Shown here piece by piece: positions 44,497 through 56,200 of a stretch of 64,000 nt of DNA (position 1 is its first letter; each line of letters starts with the position of its first letter). Source of the DNA: Solea solea. Taxonomy: Eukaryota > Chordata > Actinopteri > Pleuronectiformes > Soleidae. Made by a program: the position numbers and the translations under genes. Location of the stretch: assembly GCF_958295425.1 (NCBI RefSeq), contig NC_081143.1, positions 11,784,094 through 11,848,093 on the forward strand, given 5' to 3'. The notes beneath the pieces were generated by a model. It had not been told where the DNA came from. It worked only from the letters and a program-made list of their open reading frames with translations, and did not search any database.

Positions 44497-44914
44497 GAAC
44501 ACACACAGTCAAACACGCACACACACGCTTGGTGCTGAAGAACAGCTCCTCTCTCAGTCTCTCACATTAGCTGCATCTTGAACTTTCAGGAAAGCATTGT
44601 TTTGTAATTGAAACTTAATTTAATTGTAATTGAATGTGTCATTTAAACCTTGAGGTTTTAATACTTATGTGAATTCAAAGCAACTTTTGTTTCGAAGGCT
44701 TTTTACACAGAGTGAACGGCACCATGATTTAAAGAAAAATAATCAAAGGAAATCAAGAATTAAAGGTATTAAAGTAGCTACATTAACTACACTAACAAAC
44801 TGCTTAAACAGCAGTGTCACTTTGCCATATTGCTGTATCATACTGTATTTTCTATTTGTATGTGTTTAACATGAACTCTTTATAAGAAGTTATAAAAAGC
44901 ACAGATGGCATCTT

Positions 44915-45130
44915 AAAGTTCCATTGTGGAACCTACTGTATGTCTCCCCCTGTGGACTTCCGGCTAAGTACTGCAATACTGCCATCATGATTTGACCTCC
45001 ACTGTCTCCCCTGCCCCTCCCCAGTGACACACACACACATGCTGTCTGTCTGTCTTTACTGTTGCATTTCTTGCAAGTGGATTTAGATATTGGACATTTA
45101 TGAGAAGCTAAAATTGTGATTGTGACAAAA
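44915..45130 (+). repeat. Interspersed repeat B, copy 2 (downstream of neurl1 exon 1)
   Basis: Counterpart of 43795-44120; see the shared phrases there. It contains a CA-rich and CTGT-rich simple stretch (45026-45056). Confidence 0.4.
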
Positions 45131-45184
45131 ACATCCTTCGGAACGTCCAGGTTCATTTTTAGCGTGAGAAAGCACTTGAATCCG

Positions 45185-45255
45185 GGGCTCTGTGGTAGAG
45201 CAAGCATATGAGGATGTGCTGTTTGTGTGAATGGGTGAATGGCAAAATACCCTCT
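45185..45255 (+). mobile_element. SINE fragment
   Basis: GGGGCTCTGTGGTAGAGCAA (head) joined to TTTGTGTGAATGGGTGAATG and GCAAAATA (body) of the same SINE as 10451-10713, with the middle deleted. Confidence 0.5.
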
Positions 45256-46614
45256 CTGTGTTTTCACTGACAGTGCTGCTACTGTAGGAAGCAGTCTCAC
45301 CTGCTTAGTGGTTACTTTCTGTGCAGCAGAAAATGTCACAGACTGGGAAAGAAACGAAAGCAAAAAACTGTTCTCAGAAACACAGAGAGTTTAGTTTAAT
45401 GTAAGTATAAAAGCCAATCATCATTTTACTGCTACAGCCATTGAAGTCAAATGTGAGTGTGTAGCACAAATTCATCAGACCACTTTAATCAAAGGCTGAA
45501 CAATGAAATGTGAAAACTCATAATCCTCACATCCCCACTCAGAGCACAGTGCTGCTCCACGTCCCCATCCTGATCCCTCACTTACATCTGGATCACAGAG
45601 GGGAGGATTCAGCCTGAGGGAAGTGTTTAAAATGTCCACTGTCATTGCTGTAATCACCATGAATACAGTTTGCCCTTTCACATCCCTCTCCAGCTCCAAT
45701 GAGCTCTCCCTCTGATCGCACAGCTATTTTCACATCGCAGGAACACAGCGCAGTGAGTCAGGCAGCGAGTGGCGTGTTCATCCGCCAGGTTTCCTTGACG
45801 ACCAGGCATAACATGTGCAACGGTTCCCATGGTGATGGTTTCCAGAGTGCATTATCAGCAGGAGATGATGGCTGATTAGGACGAGGAGCAGGCGACGTAA
45901 CAGACGCTCGACTCGTGTTGTTTTTGTTGAATGTGGATCAGAGATATGAAATACATTCATCACCCTCTCACACCTCAATGTCACTTTTTCACCACAGACT
46001 TCTAGAGTATCAGTTTTGAGCAGGATCAGTGGTCTTTTTATTCTGCTGACTCAGCATTTCGGTGACGACTTCTGCGGTGATGGTAGTATTCAGGGTTTCC
46101 CACAGTCAAGTTTTGAAATTAGAAAAAAAAGTTTTCAACTGTGGGTTGAACTGCGAATGTCGACAAAGATATTCCGAAGTGTTACCCAGTTAGTCTTCTT
46201 TTCAATTTGGATTCTTCTTTTCGATTTTCACTACGTTTAGCAGGTTTTTTTTTTTTATATAAAAACGTACACATTTCAATAAACTGCTGTGTTCTCGCAC
46301 TGATATCATTAGCTAATTTATTTTGAATCAGTGGTTAATCAAGTGTTACTAAGAAATGTTATTGCTACAATTGAGGTGCGTCACGTCAGCCTGAAGGCCT
46401 TTCCTCTTAATCTGGGAGCGACAGCAGCAAGTGGGGTAAAAATACAAGAAATTATGCACCACAGAAAATCATAGGTCTCGTTGTGTGCCTCGTGTCGTGC
46501 GTGAACTAAGGATTGCCACTTGTGTCGCCTGTCACATGTCAGTCAGTGCAGTTGACGTCCTGCATGTGGATGTGTGTCTGTATGTGTCCATGAGGTTACA
46601 CGTCAAGAAAATTG
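45256..46614. other. Intronic, no feature recognised
   Basis: Short frames (for example 45475-45699 minus) show no family features. Poly-T at 46245-46256. Confidence 0.4.
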
Positions 46615-46722
46615 TATTTTTTATTCATTTATTTTATTTTTTCATGTGTGGCCCTTTGCTCATTTCTTTTATGTTAGTGTGGAACCTCTGGAAGAAAAAT
46701 GTTGCCCACCCCTGGTTTAAGG
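46615..46722 (+). mobile_element. 3' end of a hAT-like element
   Basis: TGTGTGGCCCTTTGCTCATT, then ATGTTGCCCACCCCTGGTTT. Reversed, the terminus starts CCAGGGGTGGGCAACAT, the classic CAGGGGTGGGCAAC end of hAT elements. The opposite end is not found, so the copy is truncated. Confidence 0.6.
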
Positions 46723-47728
46723 ACATAAAGGGGTTTGACCATGATCATGTATGTATGTGTGAGTGAGTGTGTAAAAGAGTTTCTGGTGTCACAGACGGCT
46801 TATTTGATACCAGCAGCCATGTTCTCATGATGGGAAAGTTAAGCAGTCATTGTGCCTGACCTCCTCCAAAAGAAGGAAAATATAAGCTAAATAACTGCCT
46901 GGAATATTTTCCTGAAGAAATGCAAAAGGTCATCTCTGAAAGTAATGATCGTCAGAGTTTAAAAGTAACAGGAAAGTGTTAGTCATTTGAACTTAGGACA
47001 GAGCTTAATCAGAACTACATGGACTAGTCTGTGGAGAGCGGTCATTAAATGAAATTATACTGTATTTGTTTTGCAATTAGAGGACCTCGGGCCATATTTC
47101 AAACACTGCACACAGCTGAGTGGAGTCATAACTACACAAGACATAATATGCCTCAGGCAAAAAAAGCCATCACATATTCCAACCATCTTCTGCTCTTTCC
47201 GCTCTAACAGCGACTCTGTGTTTTCTTTTCTGCGAAGACAGTCGACCAGACTTATGTAATGTGGTAACAGCAGTGCAGCTAGTAGCAGTAGCTGCCTGGA
47301 GCATTTTTTCAAACATCCCTAACACCTGCCTACATAAAGAAACACAAATACAGAGAGGTGATAGGGGCACACTGACACTCCCGGGAGGATTCAGGCTCCT
47401 CAGGCTTTGCTTGTGCAGTGTTCACACTTTGTAAACATTAGTTTAGGCCTGCAGTGTTTTTTTCACTACAGACAGTTGCCATCAGTTTACACGAACATCT
47501 CATGTTGATATATGACAATTCAAAGGCACAGGGCTAGATTGACAAGATAATAATGAGTGCATTTAGACCCGCCTCCTGGTTAAAATCCAAGCATATCTTT
47601 TATTATCTGACATGTGAGCAACACCTGAAGATGGCACACTTTGTCACTAAATGATGGGGTTTTTAAAACCTTTCGAGCAGTGAAACAATGAACTGTGTGT
47701 TCATGTAAAGGCCTTATGGTGAAGTGAG
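46723..47728. other. Intronic, no feature recognised
   Basis: Unique-looking; no exon or repeat end. Confidence 0.4.
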
Positions 47729-48120
47729 TAAGTCATTTTATTCAAACACTGCTTAACAAGTGCTTAAAGTGCATTATAAAAACATACATTTAGATTACAT
47801 CCAGAAAAGAAACAATTAAAACAGATATACAACAAATTAAATAAGAGGATAAGAATACAAGTTTACATTTGTAGGGCCTTTTACGTAATGCTGAGTATTT
47901 TTGAATTGAATGCTAGGTCACAGGAAGCCAGTGTCAGGAGCAGGGCAGAGCAGAGGGGTATTATGGGAACATCTGTTCGACCTAGTGATTAGCCTAGCAG
48001 CGGAATTCTGTATTTCTGACTGTAAAGCTGTGGAGGACAGATTTGTTAAGTGAAGTGAAAAGAGCATTAGAGTAGCATTCATGACGTCATAGCGTAACGT
48101 ATTGCTCCAATAAATCATGG
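47729..48120 (-). mobile_element. Antisense L2/Rex1-like LINE, 3' end
   Basis: On the minus strand a frame reads LQSEIQNSAARLITRSNRCS then HNTPLLCPA (47940-48020), which matches the C-terminal QNAAARLLTRxxRxxHITPVL block of L2/Rex1 RT proteins. It is followed by a 3' UTR ending TGAATAAAATGACTTAC-like (plus strand GTAAGTCATTTTATTCAAAC at 47729). It has frameshifts and is 5'-truncated next to the hAT element that follows. Confidence 0.7.
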
Positions 48121-48146
48121 CGAAGACAACAATGGTGTGTGTGTGC

Positions 48147-48355
48147 TAGAGATGTAACGATATGAAAATTTCATATCACGGTTATCGTGACCAAAATTAT
48201 CACGGTTATCAATATTATCACGGTATTGTTAGATGTGTTCAAAATGTTCCAAAAGTACTGAACACACACACACTGAAATCTTTTAACCAAGTTTTATTTA
48301 AAAAAAGATATTTTATATTATATGATTATTATTATTATTATCATTATTATTATTA

Positions 48356-48390
<35 letters not shown>

Positions 48391-49066
48391 AATAATTATC
48401 ATCTGACTGACTGACACACACACACACACACAGGTCCTCACTCTGTGTCGGATAATAATTAAGTAGCAGCGGTCGTACACAGCATAACAATTAAATAAAA
48501 AAACACAGAAACAAACACATTTTGGTCTGCTACGGTACCTGTCGTCTGCACACTACTCGCTTTCGCGAGACAAACCATGACGTTTCCCACTATTCCGAAA
48601 TCCCGTTTTTGTTGACTTACCCGCTGAAAAGTTGTGTGTGGTGGTCACGGAGATGGCTCATCATATTGGAAGTGGCTTCGCGCCGCGAAGTTCGCGGAGT
48701 TTTTTTATTTGCATTTTCTGCACAAGGATTGATTGTCTTCAATTATTTTACTCTCAACATCCTTTAAAAATACAAAATATGCCCAGATTTCTGATCTTAC
48801 GGGGGGGGTAATCTCTGGAGCGCAGGTGGCTTCAGCCGTGTTGTCGCTGGACAGACAGTGCAAACTGCGCATGCGCGCCCGCTTGAGCGAGTGCCGTTCA
48901 GGTGCTGCTGCTTCTCCAGGAAATGAGCAGTATCACTGTGAGTTTTTCGGTAATCAGTTGCGGTAATCAATCACGGTTTTAACGATAATTAAAATTTGAA
49001 ACGGTATGATAACCGTCGGGAATTTTACCGCGGTTTATCGTCATACCGGTAATCGTTACATCCCTA
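48147..49066. mobile_element. Complete 920-bp hAT-type non-autonomous element
   Basis: The ends TAGAGATGTAACGAT (48147-48161) and ATCGTTACATCCCTA (49052-49066) are inverted with one mismatch in 15. The flanks carry an exact 8-base duplication, GTGTGTGC, at 48139-48146 and 49067-49074. Subterminal text repeats CGGTTATCG/CGGTATGA-like motifs that could be transposase binding sites. Inside are an (ATT)n tract (about 48324-48399), a (CA)n tract (about 48413-48432) and a CpG-richer core with no intact frame. The 8-base duplication is the hAT hallmark. Confidence 0.88.
48324..48399. repeat. (ATT)n microsatellite inside the hAT element
   Basis: About 75 bases of ATT units with occasional ATC changes; the translated Y-rich frame is an artefact. 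Confidence 0.9.
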
Positions 49067-49074
49067 GTGTGTGC

Positions 49075-50051
49075 ACAAAAAGTGAATATAATTTGGAAAA
49101 ACGCTATCAAAGACACGGACAAGAAGTCGTATCCAAAGAAAGGCGTAGACAGTTTATAGTGGAAAACCATATGGAAAGAGAATGAAAAATTTTAGGACTT
49201 TTCTGATCTGCTGTAAAGACACATCTAAAAAGAATCCACTGGTAGAAAATGCTAAATTGGGATTGAGAAGTACAGAAACGAGGGCTGAGACTGGAGCTAC
49301 ACATGAAGTATGTATGAAACTGATCGCTGTAAAAACTTGCTTCAGTGCCACTGTTTGTTTTCCTGCGTTTACACTATGGTAACCAGGACAGAAATATGGC
49401 TCCGAGTTCACATAAAGGTCATCCAAGTGTACACATTTAATTACTTTCCCACCTATAAAGATGGGAATATTGCCTGCTTTTACTCCCAGTGGTAGATGTG
49501 TTTATATGGTACTTTATGGTGATGGGGCCAAGCCGTTTACCTTGTGTTCTCTGCATCTCCACATAGTTTAGAAGAGAAGAAGTGGCTCATTTATCTCAGC
49601 TTGAATCACAGTCATGTATTAAAATGTATTGGTATAGAAAAAATGTTGCAGTTGCAATTTCCCTGACCTCCCACTTCCCATACAAGTGTGTTGGAGAAAC
49701 TATAAAACCTTCAGTTAGCATCAAACCTCAAAAGATGTTTAGTTTGTCCGTGGGCTCCTATAAAAACATGTTGGTCAATAATGGCATCCTCTATAGACCC
49801 TGCTCCTGATAAATAAGACTCTGGGGTAATGAAAAACAAAATCACATACATTTAAGTCATTGTAGACTTAAGTTTTGCTTGTTTCAGCTCTGTTTTAAAC
49901 ACTGTACCTTTTAATACTATCCATATCTTGTGTTAGTCGGTCTCTTTTAGCAGGCGACTGAAGAATATATGACTTTGGAAACTGCCAACATCAGAGTATT
50001 TAGAAGAAAATCCTCACAGCACACTGGAGTTGTTGATCCGCTGCTGTTTTC
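49075..50051. other. Intronic, no feature recognised
   Basis: Several short frames on both strands, none with family features. Confidence 0.4.
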
Positions 50052-50192
50052 AGACTTCACTGTTTGAAATCCTTCATTCTTATTTACCTCGGTGACACAA
50101 ACTTTCCAAACAAGGCAGCAGTTGACCAGCAGACTCTTTGGTGTAGATTTTCTTTATGAACTTTGGTGCAGGACAGTGAGTTTCCTGTCTGT
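50052..50192 (+). repeat. Interspersed repeat R, copy 3
   Basis: Best-preserved copy in the window; see 27663-27820 for shared phrases and 1078-1125 for a fragment. The preceding TTGTTGATCCGCTGCTG (50028-50044) probably belongs to it too. Confidence 0.55.
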
Positions 50193-50571
50193 AAAGTAAG
50201 ATAAAGTGGTGAACATATTCATAAGATATCATAGATAAGCAGGTGTAGGTTGAGTTAGTGAACCTTTTACTATATGGCCTGTTTCCTGCCACATTTCCAG
50301 TAAGAGAGTGTCTCCAGCTGCTTCTCAGTGCACAGGGTGAGCACAGCACAGTCAGCGCTGACTCTCTGTTAGGATGGAGACAAGCTTGTGTCTTTATTGT
50401 GCAAATCAAACAGACAGACGTTGTACCACATTTGAAAAATAACACTGAATAGCAAACTAAATACCATAGAGATTGAACCCATTAGTTATGTGTCCCCAAC
50501 TCTCCCAGAGCTACTTTTCTCGGCTTAGAACTGAGACGAGATCCCTGGACCAGAGCCTCGTGATAAATGAT
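50193..50571. other. Intronic, no feature recognised
   Basis: A 121-residue minus frame covers part of this and repeat R (50080-50445); it is not a recognised protein. Confidence 0.4.
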
Positions 50572-51174
50572 TTAAAGGCGATATAGAATGCTTGTATCAC
50601 ACATATATGTTAGTTATGGAGGTCTACTTACATATATAAACTTGTTTTCATGATTAAAAACCTCCTAATCGCTGCAAACGAGCCGATCAAAATATCTCCT
50701 CACTGACGCTCTCGTCAGCCGCGCTGTTTCAGACCAAACAGTTGCGGTGATTGGCCAGGCAACGAGAGCTTTCCTACTGTCCTGTGATTGGCCAGGTACC
50801 TGGAAGTGACGTAATAGATAGGCCAGCTCTTAGATACACAGCTCACCCTCTGGCACGGTGGATGCTCTGCATCTCAGCAGCTACAACGAGACTAGTTCTT
50901 CTTCTTCTTCTGCGGTTGAATGTACGCAACCGGATGTGCCCGGACTAGTGCCCGCACCGGGAGGCGCTACGGTGGTGAGGATTTCTGATGACGACATCAA
51001 ATTAAGGAAGTGTCGATCCGCTTCGCAGAGCCCAGGAAAACAATACAACACTATTTTCTCAGCAGTGGCTGAACTGTTTGTTCTGAAACTTTAGGGTTTC
51101 ATAAACGAGGTAATGACGCAGATACACACACAAACGCAGCGTTAATTGGAGCTTCCGGTCTATGTCACCTTCAA
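50572..51174. mobile_element. TTAA-target non-autonomous transposon (about 600 bp)
   Basis: Left end TTAAAGGCGATATAGA (50572-50587); right end TCTATGTCACCTTCAA (51159-51174), which reversed reads TTGAAGGTGACATAGA. The inverted ends differ at three positions, and the right TTAA has become TCAA. The interior is CpG-rich with a (TTC)n run (50899-50912) and a frame from 50858 that starts MDALHLSS and contains VVRISDDDIKLR. This does not match a transposase I know. It is probably of piggyBac/Kolobok type by target site. Confidence 0.6.
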
Positions 51175-52476
51175 CAACATTGCCTCCACTCTTCTCCTGG
51201 GCTCTGTGTCATACAAACGTAATGTTCAAAAATCCAAATTATCCCTGTAAAGCGCATCCGTCGTGTTGCATTAAAGCAGGCAATGTGTTTATGGAGAGCA
51301 AATCAACACATTTGTTGTGCCTGTGCTGTATCATTATAAAAGTGCCTCACTGTTTCCTGACTGACACACACACACACTGAGAAAAACAATCCGATGCATC
51401 TGAAGCAACTCAGACAAATCACTTGAATGCATCGTAAGTGTTGTACTAGAGTGTGAATCTGTCATGTGCACTGATGTATGCAACACTTTTGTCCGCTGAT
51501 GATGACAAAACGAGCACTCTTGCGATTTCTGAATCCACTGCAATCAAAAGTAATTGCTGGAACATTACTTTGCCTCTCGTCACCTCGATCACTCAAAAAA
51601 AGCAAAATGTTGGATTCAGACGTGCACAGACACTGCTTTCAAATCATCACACACACACACACATACACTGTGGTGATTGTGAGGAGAGGATTACAGTTTT
51701 TATTTGGGGAGGTTTGAAACTGCGTATGCCATCTGTCACCAGCTGTGTGACCAAGGGACATTTACAAGAGCGTCACAGTGGAGTGATATGAAGGTATAGT
51801 GGGTGCGATAAAGATTGTGTATGACTGTGTAAGTGTACATAAGAAAACTATTGAGTGGGAGCAGCTGATAGTTTTCTAACACAACAAGCATATCCTGTCC
51901 AGCTGTAAACCATCAGAGCACAAGTGTGCTGATGATGGCTGATACGGGGTTCCCTTTTTTTCTATGTCCTTTATTTAAAAAAAGTCGCAGGTTGCTTCAG
52001 ACCCAGCTCTGCACTAATAACTAACTAATAATCATATTCCTTGTCACTTGCACTACTGAACTGGCCTCGTCCAGTCTGCCTCAAGAGAGTGGGGAGTTGA
52101 AATTGCACTGTATTTGTGTCTGATGGACTTTCTATAAGCCACCTATTACCACCCAGGATGTGCACATTTCATGTAATGTAGAAGTCAGACTATGTTCTCT
52201 GTTCTCTCACATGTAAATACATCCATGATGTGTTTTTCTGAGTGTTTGTTGTGAAATCCCGGGACAGTATTACAAGAGATTTGCTGCTAACAGACTTGGT
52301 CACAGCAACCCACCGGGCCTTCACGATTGCAGCAATTGCAAGGGGGGTAATTAGGTCAGCAGTTGATGGGCAATTACCTGCCCTGGTAGAAGAGTGAGAC
52401 CAACACACCACCCGTGCTCTGGATTGTGGAGCCCACTCACACACGCAGACGCACACATACACACAAGCATAAGCAC
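51175..52476. other. Intronic, no gene; two short CA repeats
   Basis: (CA)n at about 51364-51377 and 51649-51664. Overlapping short frames are chance. Confidence 0.4.
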
Positions 52477-52900
52477 CAGGGCCTGCCCGAGCCTCCATGG
52501 GGCCCTAAGCAAAATTTGATTTTGGGACCCTCTATCACTGCCAATGATACTGATTATTAATCATTCACACACCTACTATACTTCATGTTCTACTCTGTCA
52601 TTACGAATACACTTGTAAAACCAGATGGGAGAACTTTTAGTTGTAGTTAGATTGTTATACACAGAGATCAAGGCCATGGAAGCAGACAACAGATTTGCAA
52701 ACTTACAGAAAGATCTTTCAATTAATATTTTGCAAAGCCAGCAACTCCCCTACTGGACACACAGAGAAGCTCAAAGATCTTCACAGTTGTAACAGAGTTG
52801 TTTTACATCATCCTATTGTCAGCCTGGCATGTTTTTATGGCATCTATTTTAAATTTTTCATCTGAGATGGTAGCAAATTCAATTCCAAGAGTGTTCTGGG
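52477..52900 (+). mobile_element. 5' end of a hAT-like element
   Basis: Starts CAGGGCCTGCCCGAGCC, then ATGGGGCCCTAAGCAAAATT. CAGGGCCGGCCCG... followed by TGGGGCCCTAAGCA is a known hAT-type terminus in fish. No inverted partner (reading GGCAGGCCCTG) was found downstream, so the right end is lost and the 3' limit is arbitrary. Confidence 0.55.
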
Positions 52901-53109
52901 GTTGATTTACACTTCATATGCAAAGTGATATAGCAGTACGTGGGATACTGAATGTGATCTAGGCCCACTAAATGTAACAAAATAAACCAACAGACAATGC
53001 ATTTACTGTAAACATGTGATCTAATTTATTATTTTTGGTTTTAAATAAACAAACAGCAAACAGTGACCCCCAAGTGTCACTGGTGGGCACGTAACAAAGA
53101 AAAGAATGA

Positions 53110-53224
53110 AGATATTTCTTAACTCAGGGGAAACTGAGGTTGGGAAGCAGACTTTTTCAAAAATACTACCCCTAATCTAGTAATACAAAGCAAAATGCAA
53201 ATCGGTGAAGTATTCCTTTAAAGA
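53110..53224. mobile_element. Right end of a TTAA-type MITE
   Basis: CAGGGGAAACTGAGGTTGGG, CTTTTTCAAAAATACTACCC, CTAGTAATACAAAGCAAAAT and GTGAAGTATTCCTTTAA. Reversed it begins TTAAAGGAATACTTCACCG, a very common fish element end. The other end is not present nearby; it may have been lost with the truncated hAT element just upstream. Confidence 0.55.
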
Positions 53225-56200
53225 AACCAGTTCACAGGCTTTGCTCATTTCTAAGAAATCTCAAGCGGAAAAGGAAAAGCAGCCAGTGTCTAAATTACTC
53301 ACTATCAAAACAGTTACAGTAGCATATCAACTGGGTTGTACCATTACCTGTGTATTTTAAACTCGAACCACTGCAAACTTACAAAAACAACAATGAGTCA
53401 CAAACTCTTTTTTTTATATCTTATTCTATATCCATAAATAGAATATTCTTCTCTGCCAGCTGTATCTGAGGGCAGATGTGTAAGTTGTGAAACCAGTTAT
53501 AGGGCACTGAAAGACATTTGCATGAAATGCTGCGGAGTGCTGAGGGAAACTGCACATGCATGAGATAATCGAATCCATATGTTGACTCGTGCAACTTTAA
53601 CACGAGGAAAATGAAAATGTCCCATTACCAAAATGTAATTCAATGTAAAGCAATGGATGTGTTTCATGGGGACTCATTGTGAGGATACAGTGATCTGCTG
53701 CAAAGTCTCTTCACACACCTGTGTACATGTCTCCATGTTCGCTGCCAACAGTGGGGTTTTTCCGGCTTACTCTTTGTATTTATTGGATTGTGGAACTGCA
53801 GCGTTAATATGATTTCATTGCATCTGGAATATTTCTTCTCTCGAACCTGCTTGTCAACTTTGATCACCTGGAGCCACGTACAGAACCTGCTGCTCGTTAG
53901 CCGTTGTGCCAAAAACATTTTCCTCTGTCATGTTGCATCAAATTCAACTGGGGAGTGTGTTTTTCATTTATGGCTTAAGTTCGGTTCCTACACGGCAGGG
54001 GAACATATTAGATGTCGAGAGCTTGACAATGGCCTTGAAACATGACTGGAATTGTAAACGTGACTCATCCCAGGATTTCTTGGAGCATCTTTTGCAACGC
54101 TCAACTCATCACTTTCTGAGACGAGGGCTCCACAGTTTTTCCCAATGACATGTTAGAAAACATTTCCCTCCTTGTTTCTATGACCACATATGACATCTGT
54201 TCTGTATTTCTGTTGTTACACGGTCACCTCATTACATTCCTCCTCTATCACAAAACCCCCATCACACACAGGCTCCCACTGACACCCTGATCAGTGATTC
54301 TGCCTCTGTTCAAATGAGTTTAAATCACACTTCCTCCCCAAAAAACCTTCAATAAATAACCTTTCCTAGGAAATTCTGCTGTGACTGACTAACTGACTTG
54401 TTGGCTCTCCACTGTCTGGACTTGATTTAACGTCTTTAGGCGATAGATTGACAAACTTTCAGGGTCAAAACTGGGGTTGGTTATGGTGATGGAGAAATAC
54501 ACTATGTTATTGTCAACGCATAAACAATCACAATAAGATTAGCCTGGTAAATGTCCACTGTCAGGATGATTGTGACATGAAATCAGCAGATAAACCATGC
54601 GCCTCTTATAGCTGCAGGGTGCAACTTTTGGTGATTTTCGTTGTTGATGATGGTACAGTATACTCGCACGTCAGGGTCCTGTAGTATCCCAAACGCAACT
54701 GTAGGGGCACTCGTGAGTCAAACATCGACTGTTTCCCTGTAGTACTTTAAAGCTGTGCCGCTGCACTACAGCCAGACCCCATCACTGACCCTGAGGTCAG
54801 CTTCAGTGCCATACAGCACAGATGCTCCACCTGTGTCCGAGCCAATGGTAAATATTTAATTTCCCACATTCTCAAGAAGCACACATCTGCAGAGTTTGAA
54901 TATTTTATATGTATGATCTTTGAAATGTACTATATATAGCACTATAGACATTTCTTTCTTTTGAATCACATGCAGAGTCGTGTGAGAAGCTTGAGCGAGC
55001 TCCACAGAGGCAGGCGACCACCAAGTCAGAGAGGGGTTGTGTCCTCCACATCATCATCCAATACTCACTGCAGAAGGCCTGGGAAAACAGGCAGAAATGT
55101 GTTGGTTAATTACCAACATAAATCACTCTCTGTTTGAAATAAATGACACGTCTAATATGAGCATGAAAGAAATAATAACCTACTTACCAAATATGAGTAA
55201 TTCATACTTTCAAAGCGCTGAACTTCCTGTCTCCTCTGTGTGGCTCTCAGATGTAGCTGCAGTGGCTCGTCTGGCTGCGCTTTATTTTCTCTTCTTATAT
55301 TTTACAGAATCTCACATGCCCAAATGGTGTCACGCACCTTTCCAGGTGTTTACAGCAGGCTTATAAACCCTGCTCACACACACACAGTTTTATATGGATA
55401 TCATAGTGTAGGGTTAGGGTTCCCTATATATAGGTATGCGAGTGGGCCATCAAATCATAGTAATGACGAAATCCAGCATGTCACTGTTCTAAATTAAATA
55501 AACAAAAGAAAAGCTGAGGTAACAAATCGCAGGTCGGGATTATTATGTAACAGTGTTGTATCTATGCTTTATCTTTAAATAAGAGAGAAGAATGTGATCG
55601 TGAATAAGGAGTTGTGACTCATGTGTAGCTCCTTCTGTTGTCTCACCTCTCGACCCTTTCCGATCCCAAACTGTGTTTCTGAGCAGTTTTAGTCATGTTG
55701 AAATGTCAGGATACAGTCAAATATTGTGGGATGTTTCAGGGCTGTTTCATCCGGTTCTATGTGCTTCCCTCAGGGTGTATCTTTCACAAACACAGTGCCT
55801 CCTTTCATGGCTCATGATGATGTAACATTAAAAGACATCATTTCTCCGTAGCCAACCATGGAAGTACTTTTTTTGTGAGTTACAACAATATTAAGAATAA
55901 AGAGGTACTAGATATGCTGATATTTATAAAAAAAACATACTGTATAATTTCAACACTTTCCACTATGCTGTAAAGACTTGCTCTTACACAAATAACATCA
56001 CTAGATGCACATATACAATGGTTTACACCTGAAAAAAGGGGGGTTCTTGGAAAATCCCCTAAAGTCCAGACACAGGTGGTTACAGAAGAACTGCTATGGT
56101 CACTACTTTATTTTTTCATTCCCCAATAGAGGGTAGCACAGCCATGTCATTTCATAAATTATTACCTTGTACACTGGCAGAAACTGACTGATGATGGCTC

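Noticed and set aside
50080..50445. 121-residue minus-strand frame as a gene
   Set aside because: It overlaps interspersed repeat R, and the peptide has no domain features.
55410..55421. AGGGTTAGGGTT as telomeric sequence
   Set aside because: Only two units; chance or an interstitial relic too short to call.
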